The notes under the pieces were generated by a model. The model saw nothing but the letters and a program-made list of their open reading frames with translations. It did no database searches and was not told the origin of the DNA. A stretch of 9,882 nucleotides of DNA from Myxococcales bacterium (GTDB taxonomy: Bacteria; Myxococcota_A; Polyangia; Polyangiales; Houyiibacteriaceae): the NCBI GenBank assembly GCA_013002645.1, contig JABDJF010000227.1, positions 1 to 9,882 on the forward strand, written 5' to 3'. Position 1 is the stretch's first letter, and each line of letters opens with the position of its first letter. Both the position numbers and the translations under genes were made by a program. Positions 1 through 6,626 of this stretch are shown here, one piece after another.

Positions 1-154
1 GCCTTCTTCCACATCGCGCGATTTGCCTACGAGTTGCATTGAACTCGATTCGCAAAAAAAATGCCACGTTCCGACAAGGGTACGCCGGCCCCAGCGCGAG
101 GCAGCACACAAATCTGCGGGGTGCATCGCCCCATGGGGTGCCCGCCGGCGCAGG
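1..154. other. Left-edge spacer with imperfect hairpin and possible end of an upstream gene
   Basis: No complete gene is supported here. Reading from base 1 on the plus strand gives 13 codons (AFFHIARFAYELH) to a TGA at 40-42. Ten of the 13 codons end in G or C, as in the real genes of this window, so this may be the C-terminus of a gene lying to the left; it is too short to identify. Overlapping it is an imperfect inverted repeat: CGAGTT (30-35) pairs with AACTCG (42-47) around a 6-nt loop, flanked by TTTGC (22-26) and GCAAA (52-56), followed by a run of eight A (54-61). The A run lies on the wrong side for a plus-strand terminator. It could mark the end of convergent transcription, but this is weak. 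Confidence 0.3.
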
Positions 155-706
155 TCAGGAGTCGAAGTCGTGCCGCTCGATGATCTGGAAGAGGCGCTCC
201 TGGCGATCGGCGGCCCAGGTGTAGAGCGCGACCGCCGGCGCCGTGAAGACGACCTCGCGCAAGTCGATCGCGTGCGCCCAGCGTAGCGCCTCCCGACGCT
301 CCGCGGCCTTCGCCCTGCGCTGAATTCGCGCCAGGGTCATGTGCGGAAGCGGCGGCCGACTGTCCTCGGGAGCCCCCGCTGCCTTCAACAAGGGGTCCCG
401 GGCCTCGGCGATCATCTCGCTGAGCGCGTCGCGCCCGGTGTCGACGATCGCCGCGAGCGCCGAAGGTTTTCGGGGATGCCCAAGCGGTTCGACGCCCGAG
501 AACGACCCGGTTACCTCCCGAAAGGAGTCGAAATCCCCGATCCGGTCCCAGGCGTTTCGCGCGTCCGACTCTTGCACCGCGCCGAGAAAGCCCAATGTAA
601 CGTGGAGGTCCGGCGCCTCGAACAGGCGCACACGGGCCGGCGGAGCCGGGCGCAGGCGCAAATTACACACGCGGATCGGAAACGCGATAAACCAATTGGC
701 GCCCAC
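155..706 (-). CDS. thpR: RNA 2',3'-cyclic phosphodiesterase (2H phosphoesterase, ThpR/LigT family)
   Basis: A 183-residue protein of the 2H phosphoesterase superfamily. ThpR enzymes hydrolyse 2',3'-cyclic phosphate ends of RNA to 2'-phosphates in the cytoplasm, and early work described 2'-5' RNA ligation. Both signature HxT motifs are visible: H35-V-T37 in LHVTLGFLG and H122-M-T124 in PHMTLARI, spaced as expected for the two-lobed fold. The N-terminal NWFIAFPI fits the first beta strand of the family. Length matches the usual 175-190 residues. The start is a GTG at 704-706; an in-frame TAG lies only 9 bases upstream (716-718), so the gene cannot extend further. No good Shine-Dalgarno sequence is seen. 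The segment before the first HxT motif is somewhat divergent from the usual form. It is divergent from the steroid reductase gene with a 41-bp gap. The family call is solid; the in vivo substrate is unknown. Confidence 0.88.
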   Translation of the reverse strand: MGANWFIAFPIRVCNLRLRPAPPARVRLFEAPDLHVTLGFLGAVQESDARNAWDRIGDFDSFREVTGSFSGVEPLGHPRKPSALAAIVDTGRDALSEMIAEARDPLLKAAGAPEDSRPPLPHMTLARIQRRAKAAERREALRWAHAIDLREVVFTAPAVALYTWAADRQERLFQIIERHDFDS

Positions 707-747
707 CTGGCGAGTCTAGGTCGAAGCGAGACGACCCGCGAGAGCCG

Positions 748-1542
748 ATGCCCATCACCGAAGCCTTCAGCGAATCCCTTCAGGCCCACCCCCTCTACAC
801 CTGGGCTTTGCTGGGGATCGTCGTTCTGGGCATCGTGAGCTTCGTTTTATTGCTGTTCGTCACCGCGCCCTACGGCCGTCACCTGCGGCCAGGATGGGGC
901 CCCACGGTGAATTCGCGGGCCCTCTGGGTCCTCATGGAAGCGCCCTCGCCGATTTCATTCGCGGTCGTCTACTTCATGTCGGACAACGCGTTCAAGCCGG
1001 TCCCGCTCATCCTCTTCGGCCTCTACATGCTGCACTACGTGTACCGGTCCTTCATCTACCCGTTCAGGATGCGCGGAGGCCACAAGCAAAAGCCCATCAT
1101 CACGGGCGTGCTCGCGTTCTGCTTCAATACCGCCAACGGTTCGACCAACGCCTTCGCAATCACGGAGCTGGCCCCGCACCTGTTGAGCACCGACTGGCTC
1201 GGCGACCCGCGCTTCATCGTCGGAATCCTCGTCTTCGCGACCGGCTACGCCATCAACCAGCAGTCGGACGCCATCCTCTTGAACCTCCGAAAACCAGGCG
1301 AAAGCGGCTACAAAATCCCGCAAGGCGGCCTCTACCGATGGCTATCGAGCCCCAACTACTTCGGCGAAATCATCGAATGGGCGGGATTCGCGCTCGCCGC
1401 CTGGACCGTGCCGGCTTGGATATTTGCCTGGTTCACCGCCACGAACCTCGTTCCGCGGGCTTTTTCCAACCATCGCTGGTACCGCGAGCACTTCAGCGAC
1501 TACCCAAAAAGCCGCCGCGCGATCATCCCGTTCGTCGTCTAG
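748..1542 (+). CDS. Steroid 5-alpha-reductase family protein (SRD5A1/2-like, 3-oxo-5-alpha-steroid 4-dehydrogenase)
   Basis: A 264-residue integral membrane protein resembling animal SRD5A1/SRD5A2 along its whole length (human enzymes are 254-259 residues). Family enzymes use NADPH to reduce the delta-4 double bond of 3-oxo-steroids. Family landmarks seen: MEAPSP (E64, aligning with the catalytic Glu of QELPSF in human SRD5A2), LHYVYRSF (Y97, the catalytic-Tyr position), a hydrophilic RGGHKQKP turn, INQQSD with N170 and D174 followed by LRKPGE, YKIPQGGLYRWLSSPNYFGEIIEW (188-211 region), and the C-terminal RAFSNHRWY and DYPKSRRAIIPF blocks that contribute to NADPH binding. Several hydrophobic helices are visible (about 18-40, 84-104, 154-172, 205-232). 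The ATG has only a weak purine stretch upstream. The TPR-protein gene follows 78 bp downstream on the same strand. Family membership is clear; the substrate (steroid, sterol or other enone lipid) is inferred. Confidence 0.9.
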   Translation: MPITEAFSESLQAHPLYTWALLGIVVLGIVSFVLLLFVTAPYGRHLRPGWGPTVNSRALWVLMEAPSPISFAVVYFMSDNAFKPVPLILFGLYMLHYVYRSFIYPFRMRGGHKQKPIITGVLAFCFNTANGSTNAFAITELAPHLLSTDWLGDPRFIVGILVFATGYAINQQSDAILLNLRKPGESGYKIPQGGLYRWLSSPNYFGEIIEWAGFALAAWTVPAWIFAWFTATNLVPRAFSNHRWYREHFSDYPKSRRAIIPFVV

Positions 1543-1607
1543 CCCGTAGACTTGCGTCCCCGCCCGGATTGGCGCGACAATGGGCGACCAGGGGCGCACA
1601 CCATCGG

Positions 1608-1612
1608 GGAGG
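1608..1612 (+). promoter_or_regulatory. Ribosome binding site that fixes the start of the TPR gene
   Basis: GGAGG within GGGGAGGG sits 8 nt before the GTG at 1621, ideal spacing. This favours the GTG over an in-frame TTG at 1552 that would add 23 residues of uncharacteristic sequence. An ATG directly followed by TAA (1614-1619) lies between this site and the GTG. Confidence 0.7.
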
Positions 1613-1620
1613 GATGTAAG

Positions 1621-4056
1621 GTGGCCGACAAGGATTCGAGCTCGCGTAAGGAACCGTCGGACCTGTTCAAGGTCGAGCACGGCACACCGTCGATTGCGCC
1701 GGTCAACAAGATCGTCTTGCCGCCGGCCGAGGCGCTCAAGCGACGCATCCGGCGTTTCATCGCCGCAGGAATCGCTGCGCTGATCTTCTTTTTCATCGTG
1801 CACACGGTCCTCGGTTGGATTCACGAAGCGCGTTTGGCGTCGTCTCTCGACGAGGTCATCAACGACGCGAGCCCGGATGTCATCGACGGCGCGCTGTCGC
1901 TTCTCCGTGACGATCCAAACGGCTCGGTGCGAGCGCGGCTCCTCGCGACTGCGGGCCTAGGCGGAGATCTCGACAAGCTAACGCGAGCCGAAGCGCTTCT
2001 CGCGGAGTCGGCGCAGCAGAACGATCCCGACCAGCGAATCGCCCGAATCTACGCGTTCCTTGCAGAAGGAGACCCGCGCGCCGCCCATGCCGAAGCCGAG
2101 AGGCCGGCAAAGTATTCAGATCAAGCCGATGCGTTCCTGCTCGGACGCGCCTGGACCGCCATCGCGCGCGGTCAATGGAGGCAGGCGCTTCCGGACGCCG
2201 AACAGGTCGTCGACGCGCGGCCGGGCGCACCGGAGCCCCTTGCGCTGCTCGCGCGAATCAAGGCACGCACCGAAAACCCTGAAGCGGCGCTCGCAACACT
2301 GGACGGCGCAAACACACAAACCGCCGCAACGAAGATCGTCCGCGCGCAGATCGTCGGCCTGCTCCAGGACAATGCCAGCGAGGCGCTCGGCCTGGTCGAG
2401 GAGGTGCGCTCCGATTCAGACGCGTCGGCGCTCCACAAGGCTTGGGCGGAGTTGATCGAGGGCGTGCTCGCCTACCGGCAAGGCGCCGTCGGTGCGGCGT
2501 TCGAGCATGCCCGTGCTGCCGCCAAACCCAAGCTTCTCGCCGATGAAACTTTGATCGTCGGAACCGCTCGGCTCCTGCTCGCGCTCGGACGCACGAGCGA
2601 CGCAAAGGAAGTGCTCAAGCGACTCTCGAGCGGCCCGTCCGCAGACCTATCCACCCGCGCGCACGTGATCGCCTGGTGGTACGCACAGACAGGCGACCGG
2701 CGCGCCGGGCTCGCCACCCTGAGCGGAGCGGGTTTTGGGCCGGAAAAAGAGGCCCAGCCGGCGTTTCGTGCACTGGTCATCGCCGAGCTGCTGAGTGACT
2801 CCCCGCGCGCCGCCGAGCGCAGCCGGGCCACCGCGCTCTACAAGCAGGCCGCCAGCGATTCGCAATGGGGCGTCGCGGCCTCCAACGGGCTTGCCAGCTC
2901 GCTCGTCGAGGATGGCAGCAGCGAAGAGGCGATCGCGGTGCTCGAAGCGGGGCTCGCCGCCGCGCCCAATCATCTCGGCTTGGTCGACACGGCGTCCCAG
3001 GCCTATCTCGATGCCGGCCGGCTTTCCGAAGCCGAGAAGGTGACGTCGGCCGCGCTTGCCGCGTTCGACGGCGAAGGTTGGGCGCACGGAAGTCACGCGC
3101 GGGTTCTGTTGGCCAAGGGCGACGCCGCAAACGCGGTGGCCGAGCTCGACCGCGCCGTGGAGCTGAGCCCGGGCGACGCAAGCCTGTACGCGCTTCGAGG
3201 CGACGCCACCCGTGAGGTTGGCTCCAACGACGACGCCCAGGCAGCCTACGAGAAGGCGCTTGCGCTCGATCCCGCTCAGCCGCGTGCCTTGTCTGGCTTT
3301 GCAACCCTCTTGATCGACACGGGGAGCTTCGACCGCGCCGCAGAGATCATCAAGCAAATGGACGATGCCAAAGTCCGCGACCTCCGCGCTGACGAGCAGC
3401 GCGTTCGCTATCTGGTGCTCACGGGCGCCGGGCAACGTGGCATGTCGACGATGCGAAACGCGATCAGCCGTCACCCGAAGAACGTGGCGCTCCGTCTCGC
3501 AGGTGCGCGTGTCGCGCTCCAGGCGGAAGACTACGTCCGTGCCGGGACCTATTTTCAACAGGCTAGGCGGAACGGCGCGGACCCACGTCTCGCCGACACG
3601 GCCTTGGCCCTCGCACAGCTCTACGGCCGCCGGAAGCTCGGCGCCGAAAACTCGCTCGAACGCGCGCTCGAAGCCGTCGACGCAGAGGGAAATCGCCTGA
3701 CGGCCAGCCCGCAGGTCCAGGTCTGGGAGTTGGTCGTCCGAGCCCGGCTCGCGCTCGCCGACGAAAAACGGGGCCTGGCGGTCCGGTATGCAGGGCAGGC
3801 TCTCCAGATCATGCCGGACGACGCGGACGTCCACCTGCTGCGCGCCGATATCGAAGAAGACCGCGAGCGCTCGCCAGAGGCGCCGCTTCGAAAGGCCGCC
3901 AACGCGAAGTTGTCCATGCCGGTTGCCGCGGGTCGACTCGCGGTTCTGCTCGGCCCGACCGAAGAAGGCTGCGAGATGGCGACCCGCTACCTGGAGTCCA
4001 ACCGGAGCGGCAAGTACGCCAGTCGGGCCAGGGACCTGAAGCGCCAGTGCCAATAG
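1621..4056 (+). CDS. Membrane-anchored tetratricopeptide repeat (TPR) protein
   Basis: An 811-residue protein of unknown specific function. From the GTG start, residues 1-45 are polar and end in a basic patch (KRRIRR). One transmembrane helix follows (about 46-67, AGIAALIFFFIVHTVLGWI). The positive-inside rule places the rest, about 740 residues, in the periplasm. That part is a long alpha-helical solenoid of degenerate TPR units. The clearest lie at about residues 437-480 (AIAVLEAGLAAAPNHLGL...) and 504-570 (AVAELDRAVELSPGD, then AYEKALALDPAQPRAL), with the expected A/G/Y/P spacing; others are only recognisable as Ala-rich helix pairs. Two cysteines near the C-terminus (GCEMA and RQCQ) could form a disulfide. 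Such proteins usually scaffold envelope complexes. It may be co-transcribed with the steroid reductase upstream, but it has its own strong RBS. Its stop lies 10 bp from the convergent flavoenzyme's stop. Confidence 0.82.
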   Translation: MADKDSSSRKEPSDLFKVEHGTPSIAPVNKIVLPPAEALKRRIRRFIAAGIAALIFFFIVHTVLGWIHEARLASSLDEVINDASPDVIDGALSLLRDDPNGSVRARLLATAGLGGDLDKLTRAEALLAESAQQNDPDQRIARIYAFLAEGDPRAAHAEAERPAKYSDQADAFLLGRAWTAIARGQWRQALPDAEQVVDARPGAPEPLALLARIKARTENPEAALATLDGANTQTAATKIVRAQIVGLLQDNASEALGLVEEVRSDSDASALHKAWAELIEGVLAYRQGAVGAAFEHARAAAKPKLLADETLIVGTARLLLALGRTSDAKEVLKRLSSGPSADLSTRAHVIAWWYAQTGDRRAGLATLSGAGFGPEKEAQPAFRALVIAELLSDSPRAAERSRATALYKQAASDSQWGVAASNGLASSLVEDGSSEEAIAVLEAGLAAAPNHLGLVDTASQAYLDAGRLSEAEKVTSAALAAFDGEGWAHGSHARVLLAKGDAANAVAELDRAVELSPGDASLYALRGDATREVGSNDDAQAAYEKALALDPAQPRALSGFATLLIDTGSFDRAAEIIKQMDDAKVRDLRADEQRVRYLVLTGAGQRGMSTMRNAISRHPKNVALRLAGARVALQAEDYVRAGTYFQQARRNGADPRLADTALALAQLYGRRKLGAENSLERALEAVDAEGNRLTASPQVQVWELVVRARLALADEKRGLAVRYAGQALQIMPDDADVHLLRADIEEDRERSPEAPLRKAANAKLSMPVAAGRLAVLLGPTEEGCEMATRYLESNRSGKYASRARDLKRQCQ

Positions 4057-4066
4057 CGGTGGGCGT

Positions 4067-5200
4067 CTAGTCGGAATCCTCGAGCAGGCTCGACACCCGT
4101 TCGACCGCGTCGATGTATTCGCTGACCATTTCTTCGATGACCTGCCGCGCAGGCTTGCGCGTGTTCATCTGGCCCACCACCTGCCCCACTGGCGTGCCGA
4201 GCAGCGTGTCCGAACCTTCCGCGCCGGTCTGCGCGAAACGCGTGATGCGCTGGGTCGCCTCGGCCGTCGCCATGAACTGAAGCGGCATCGGCAAGTAGCC
4301 GGGGCAGTCCGGGTCGTCGTCCCAGGCGCGCGTGTAGGCCGTCTTGAGCTGTCGGGCTGGCTTGCCGCTGATGCAGCGCGACCGGACGGTTTCGGTCGAA
4401 TCCGCGACGAGCAGCTTGTCGACGAGCGAAGGAATCGAGTCGGATTCCTCGGTCGAGAGCCATATCGAGCCGGTCCAAACGCCCGCGGCGCCCATCGCCA
4501 TCGCAGCTGCCATCTGACGGCCCGACCCGATGCCGCCCGCCGCCAGCACAGGGGTCGGCGCCACCGCATCGACGACCTGCGGCAACAGGACCATCGTGCC
4601 GATTTCGCCGGTGTGGCCGCCCGCCTCGAACCCTGACGCGATCACGATATCGACGCCCGCGGTCTTCTGCTTGATCGACTGCCGAACGGTACCGCAGAGC
4701 GCCGCCACCAAAACGCCTTTGTCGTGCGCCTGGCTGATGATGTCTTCGGGGGGTGGCCCAAGCGCGTTTGCGATGAGCGCGATCGGGTGCTTCATCGCCA
4801 CGTCGAAATGGGCGCGCCCGCCCGAGGCCGACCAGCCGAGCAGGCCTTCGATCTCTTGGACGTCATCGGGGAGCGGAGGCACCCCGTTGCGATTGAGCAA
4901 GTCGTTGATCCACTTGCGGTGCGCAGGCGTGATCATCTGGTCGAGCTGCTCTTTGCCGATGTCGCCCTGATCTTTGCCGATGTACTTGGCGGGGATCACC
5001 GTATCGACGCCGTAAGGCTTGCCATCGACGTGCTCGTCGATCCACTTCAGCTCGAGCTCGAGCTGCTCCGGGCTGTAGGCCACGGCGCCCAGCACCCCGA
5101 GCCCACCGGCCCTGCTCACGGCCGCCACGACGTCGCGGCAGTGGCTGAACGCAAAGATGGGGAACTCGATCCCCAGCCGCTCACAAATCTCAGTCTTCAT
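4067..5200 (-). CDS. Nitronate monooxygenase-family NAD(P)H-dependent flavin oxidoreductase
   Basis: A 377-residue FMN-dependent TIM-barrel enzyme of the NMO / 2-nitropropane dioxygenase family. The N-terminus (ICERLGIEFPIFAF) and AGGLGVLGA (31-39) are typical. GFEAGGHTG (190-198) carries the conserved His196 near the flavin, and AAGGIGSG (220-227) is the phosphate-binding loop. SGKPARQLKTAYTRAW follows, as in the family. Between GVDTVIPAKYIG (about 64-75) and PIALIANALGPPP (139-151) there is an extra segment of roughly 60 residues with AHRKWINDLLNRNGVPPLP. I associate that segment with larger actinobacterial/proteobacterial members rather than classic NMO. Family members include nitronate oxidases, NADH:quinone reductases and mycobacterial IpdC of steroid C/D-ring catabolism, so substrate cannot be read from sequence. 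No clear Shine-Dalgarno precedes the ATG. The upstream spacer carries a KstR-like operator, which suggests control by a TetR-family repressor. Confidence 0.87.
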   Translation of the reverse strand: MKTEICERLGIEFPIFAFSHCRDVVAAVSRAGGLGVLGAVAYSPEQLELELKWIDEHVDGKPYGVDTVIPAKYIGKDQGDIGKEQLDQMITPAHRKWINDLLNRNGVPPLPDDVQEIEGLLGWSASGGRAHFDVAMKHPIALIANALGPPPEDIISQAHDKGVLVAALCGTVRQSIKQKTAGVDIVIASGFEAGGHTGEIGTMVLLPQVVDAVAPTPVLAAGGIGSGRQMAAAMAMGAAGVWTGSIWLSTEESDSIPSLVDKLLVADSTETVRSRCISGKPARQLKTAYTRAWDDDPDCPGYLPMPLQFMATAEATQRITRFAQTGAEGSDTLLGTPVGQVVGQMNTRKPARQVIEEMVSEYIDAVERVSSLLEDSD

Positions 5201-5228
5201 GCAAACACCCGAAAATTAGCCCCGCGAG

Positions 5229-5247
5229 AAAGGGGACAGTCCCCTTT
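5229..5247. repeat. GGGGAC palindrome (REP-like inverted repeat)
   Basis: Perfect 9-bp arms AAAGGGGAC (5229-5237) and GTCCCCTTT (5239-5247) flank a single A. As RNA this folds as a 7-bp AAAGGGG/CCCCUUU stem with a five-base loop. It lies 28 bp upstream of the flavoenzyme ATG and would be in its 5' leader if transcription starts near the operator at 5267-5286. Short GGGGAC palindromes of this kind occur as dispersed REP-like repeats in some proteobacteria, from recollection and not checked. No second copy was noticed in this window. Confidence 0.6.
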
Positions 5248-5266
5248 TCTGAGAGCTCGAGAGTAG

Positions 5267-5286
5267 AAATAGAACGTGTTCTATTT
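5267..5286. promoter_or_regulatory. Candidate TetR-family (KstR-type) operator
   Basis: Perfect 9-bp arms AAATAGAAC (5267-5275) and GTTCTATTT (5278-5286) are separated by GT. The core TAGAAC-GT-GTTCTA matches at every fixed position the pattern TnnAACnnGTTnnA described for KstR, the TetR-family repressor of cholesterol catabolism in actinobacteria. The centre lies about 76 bp upstream of the flavoenzyme ATG, and the gene on the other side ends at 5351, so the flavoenzyme is the only plausible target. The element is AT-rich in a GC-rich surrounding, which suits a promoter region, though I cannot call a convincing -35/-10 pair. No TetR gene is in the window. A LexA-type GAAC-N4-GTTC box is a poorer fit because the spacer here is 2 bp. 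Confidence 0.65.
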
Positions 5287-5350
5287 TGCAGGAAGGTGAG
5301 CCGAGGGTCAACGCCTAAAGCGGTTCGGCATCTGGCGCCCTTTTTGTCGT

Positions 5351-6532
5351 CTATTCGAGGCCTTCGTCGACCAGGTCATCCCAGGCCTCGGTCCCGTCGA
5401 TCATGGCGGTGAACCAGTCGAGGACGCTGACGCCGGCGACTTCGGTGTCGAGGGCGCCGATCTGAATTCCGTCACCGCCTTCCGACAATTCACGAAGTAA
5501 GGTCGTGTGCGCTGCGCCGTTGGGGATGAACCGCTTGTAACGGTCCTCGAACAAGTTGGTCGTCCGCTCGGTTTCCGCCAAGAGCCAACTCGTGAAGTTG
5601 GTCGGGGTGACCATCAGGAACGTGAACGAAATGACGGCGTCCTGACTGAAGCTCAGCGCGCTCATCGTGAAGTTGTCGTCCTCGGCGAGCTGCCACTCGA
5701 TCAGGCGAGTCGCATGCCCGTTGCTGGTGCAGTCGGTGCAGGATTCGGGCACGAGCGACGACGCATTCCAGCCGGCGAGGAGCGTTTCGTTGATGAAGTC
5801 GGGGTTGCCGTCTTTCGCGACGCCAACGCCGGAGTCATTGAACACCAAGATTTCAGTTTCCGGGTAGTAGAAACGCACCAGAGGAAGTGCGGCGATGGTC
5901 CCGAAGGCTCCCCCGCTAACGCCCGTCAAGAGAATTCGGCTCGGATTGGGGAACTCTGCAAGGCCGACATCGAGCGCCGCGGTGAGGTTTTGGAGGCCGC
6001 GTTGGTAACCCATGCTTTCGGGGGGCCCGCCTTCGACCACCGCGCTGGCCGGCAGCATGCGATCCACATCGCCGGCGAACAACGAGCCGTCACAATACGG
6101 CAAGTAGAGGACATCCCATTCGGCCACCGGATTGCCCGCGAGGTCCGGGTTGAGAATGCCGGACGGTGGAAGCGAGTTCGTCTCTTCAAACGCCGCGCAG
6201 AAGTCCTCCCAACAAGCGCCGCCGCCCTGCAAGAAGATCACGAGCTCATCGGAGCTGCCTTCCCGCGTGTCGACGGTGTACTCGGTGCCCCGGAGGCAGA
6301 GCGGCCCGCGTGGCTCGGCTTCGAGATCGCCAGGCACCGCAAACTCGTGGGTCTTGACGCCTTCCACCGCCTCGGGCGCGTTCGCCGGCTCGAACGCGCC
6401 GACGTACTTGCTGAGCCCTTGGGCGTAAAGCTCCTCAAAACCGGAACCGGTCGTGCCACTCGCGCTGTCACTCCCACAGCCAGACAGCGTGGCGAGCGTA
6501 CCCAAAGCCAAAATTAAGACATTCAATCGCAT
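5351..6532 (-). CDS. Lipoprotein hydrolase of the pectinacetylesterase/Notum family
   Basis: A 393-residue predicted lipoprotein. The signal peptide MRLNVLILALGTLATLSGC ends in the lipobox LSGC with the lipidated Cys at 19, followed by a Ser/Gly/Thr linker. The body shows the pectinacetylesterase (PAE/Notum) alpha/beta-hydrolase pattern: VIFLQGGGACW (98-108, oxyanion-hole GGGxCW), YCDGSLFAGD (146-155), nucleophile elbow GVSGG with Ser206, an acid candidate Asp298 in SFSQDAV, and His342 in NGAAHTTL. Cysteines 79, 107, 112, 147, 265 and 268 may form disulfides, consistent with export. Family enzymes remove acetyl esters from polysaccharides (plants, bacteria) or palmitoleate from Wnt (animal Notum); the substrate here is unknown. 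The ATG at 6530-6532 is preferred over the adjacent upstream TTG because GGAGGA (6537-6542) is 4 nt from the ATG but only 1 nt from the TTG. The gene is monocistronic and divergent from the barrel gene. Confidence 0.83.
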   Translation of the reverse strand: MRLNVLILALGTLATLSGCGSDSASGTTGSGFEELYAQGLSKYVGAFEPANAPEAVEGVKTHEFAVPGDLEAEPRGPLCLRGTEYTVDTREGSSDELVIFLQGGGACWEDFCAAFEETNSLPPSGILNPDLAGNPVAEWDVLYLPYCDGSLFAGDVDRMLPASAVVEGGPPESMGYQRGLQNLTAALDVGLAEFPNPSRILLTGVSGGAFGTIAALPLVRFYYPETEILVFNDSGVGVAKDGNPDFINETLLAGWNASSLVPESCTDCTSNGHATRLIEWQLAEDDNFTMSALSFSQDAVISFTFLMVTPTNFTSWLLAETERTTNLFEDRYKRFIPNGAAHTTLLRELSEGGDGIQIGALDTEVAGVSVLDWFTAMIDGTEAWDDLVDEGLE

Positions 6533-6626
6533 CAAATCCTCCGTGATTGCCGCATCAGCGAACGCGGCGGCGGCTATTGGTAGCCCGCTGCATTCGCGGC
6601 GTCAACGATGCTAGCCTCCGGCCTCA

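Noticed and set aside
12..39. Possible minus-strand gene starting at ATG 37-39 (MQLVGKSRDVEEG) and leaving the window
   Set aside because: There is no Shine-Dalgarno and third-position GC is low for this genome; the opposite plus-strand frame fits better but is also too short to assert.
23..286. Plus-strand open frame of 87 codons across the left spacer and thpR
   Set aside because: It runs antisense through the 3' part of thpR, has no family resemblance and reads as arginine-rich shadow sequence.
1552..1620. TTG start for the TPR gene adding 23 residues
   Set aside because: It has no RBS and the added sequence is unlike a protein N-terminus; GTG 1621 has a strong GGAGG at 8 nt.
2647..4053. 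Long minus-strand open frame (468 codons) opposite the TPR gene
   Set aside because: It lies exactly within the TPR gene; long antisense frames are expected in GC-rich genes, and the composition is Arg/Gly-rich with no domain.
5267..5286. LexA/SOS box reading of the GAAC...GTTC palindrome
   Set aside because: Gram-positive-type LexA boxes have four bases between GAAC and GTTC, and alphaproteobacterial ones seven; here there are two, which fits the KstR pattern.
5300..5347. Possible terminator after the lipoprotein gene (GCCGA...TCGGC repeat and a T run at 5341-5345)
   Set aside because: The T run lies on the plus strand while the gene is on the minus strand, and the stem is short and interrupted.
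5507..6517. 336-codon plus-strand frame opposite the lipoprotein hydrolase
   Set aside because: The minus-strand frame has a signal peptide, lipobox, RBS and catalytic motifs; this one is a mirror shadow.
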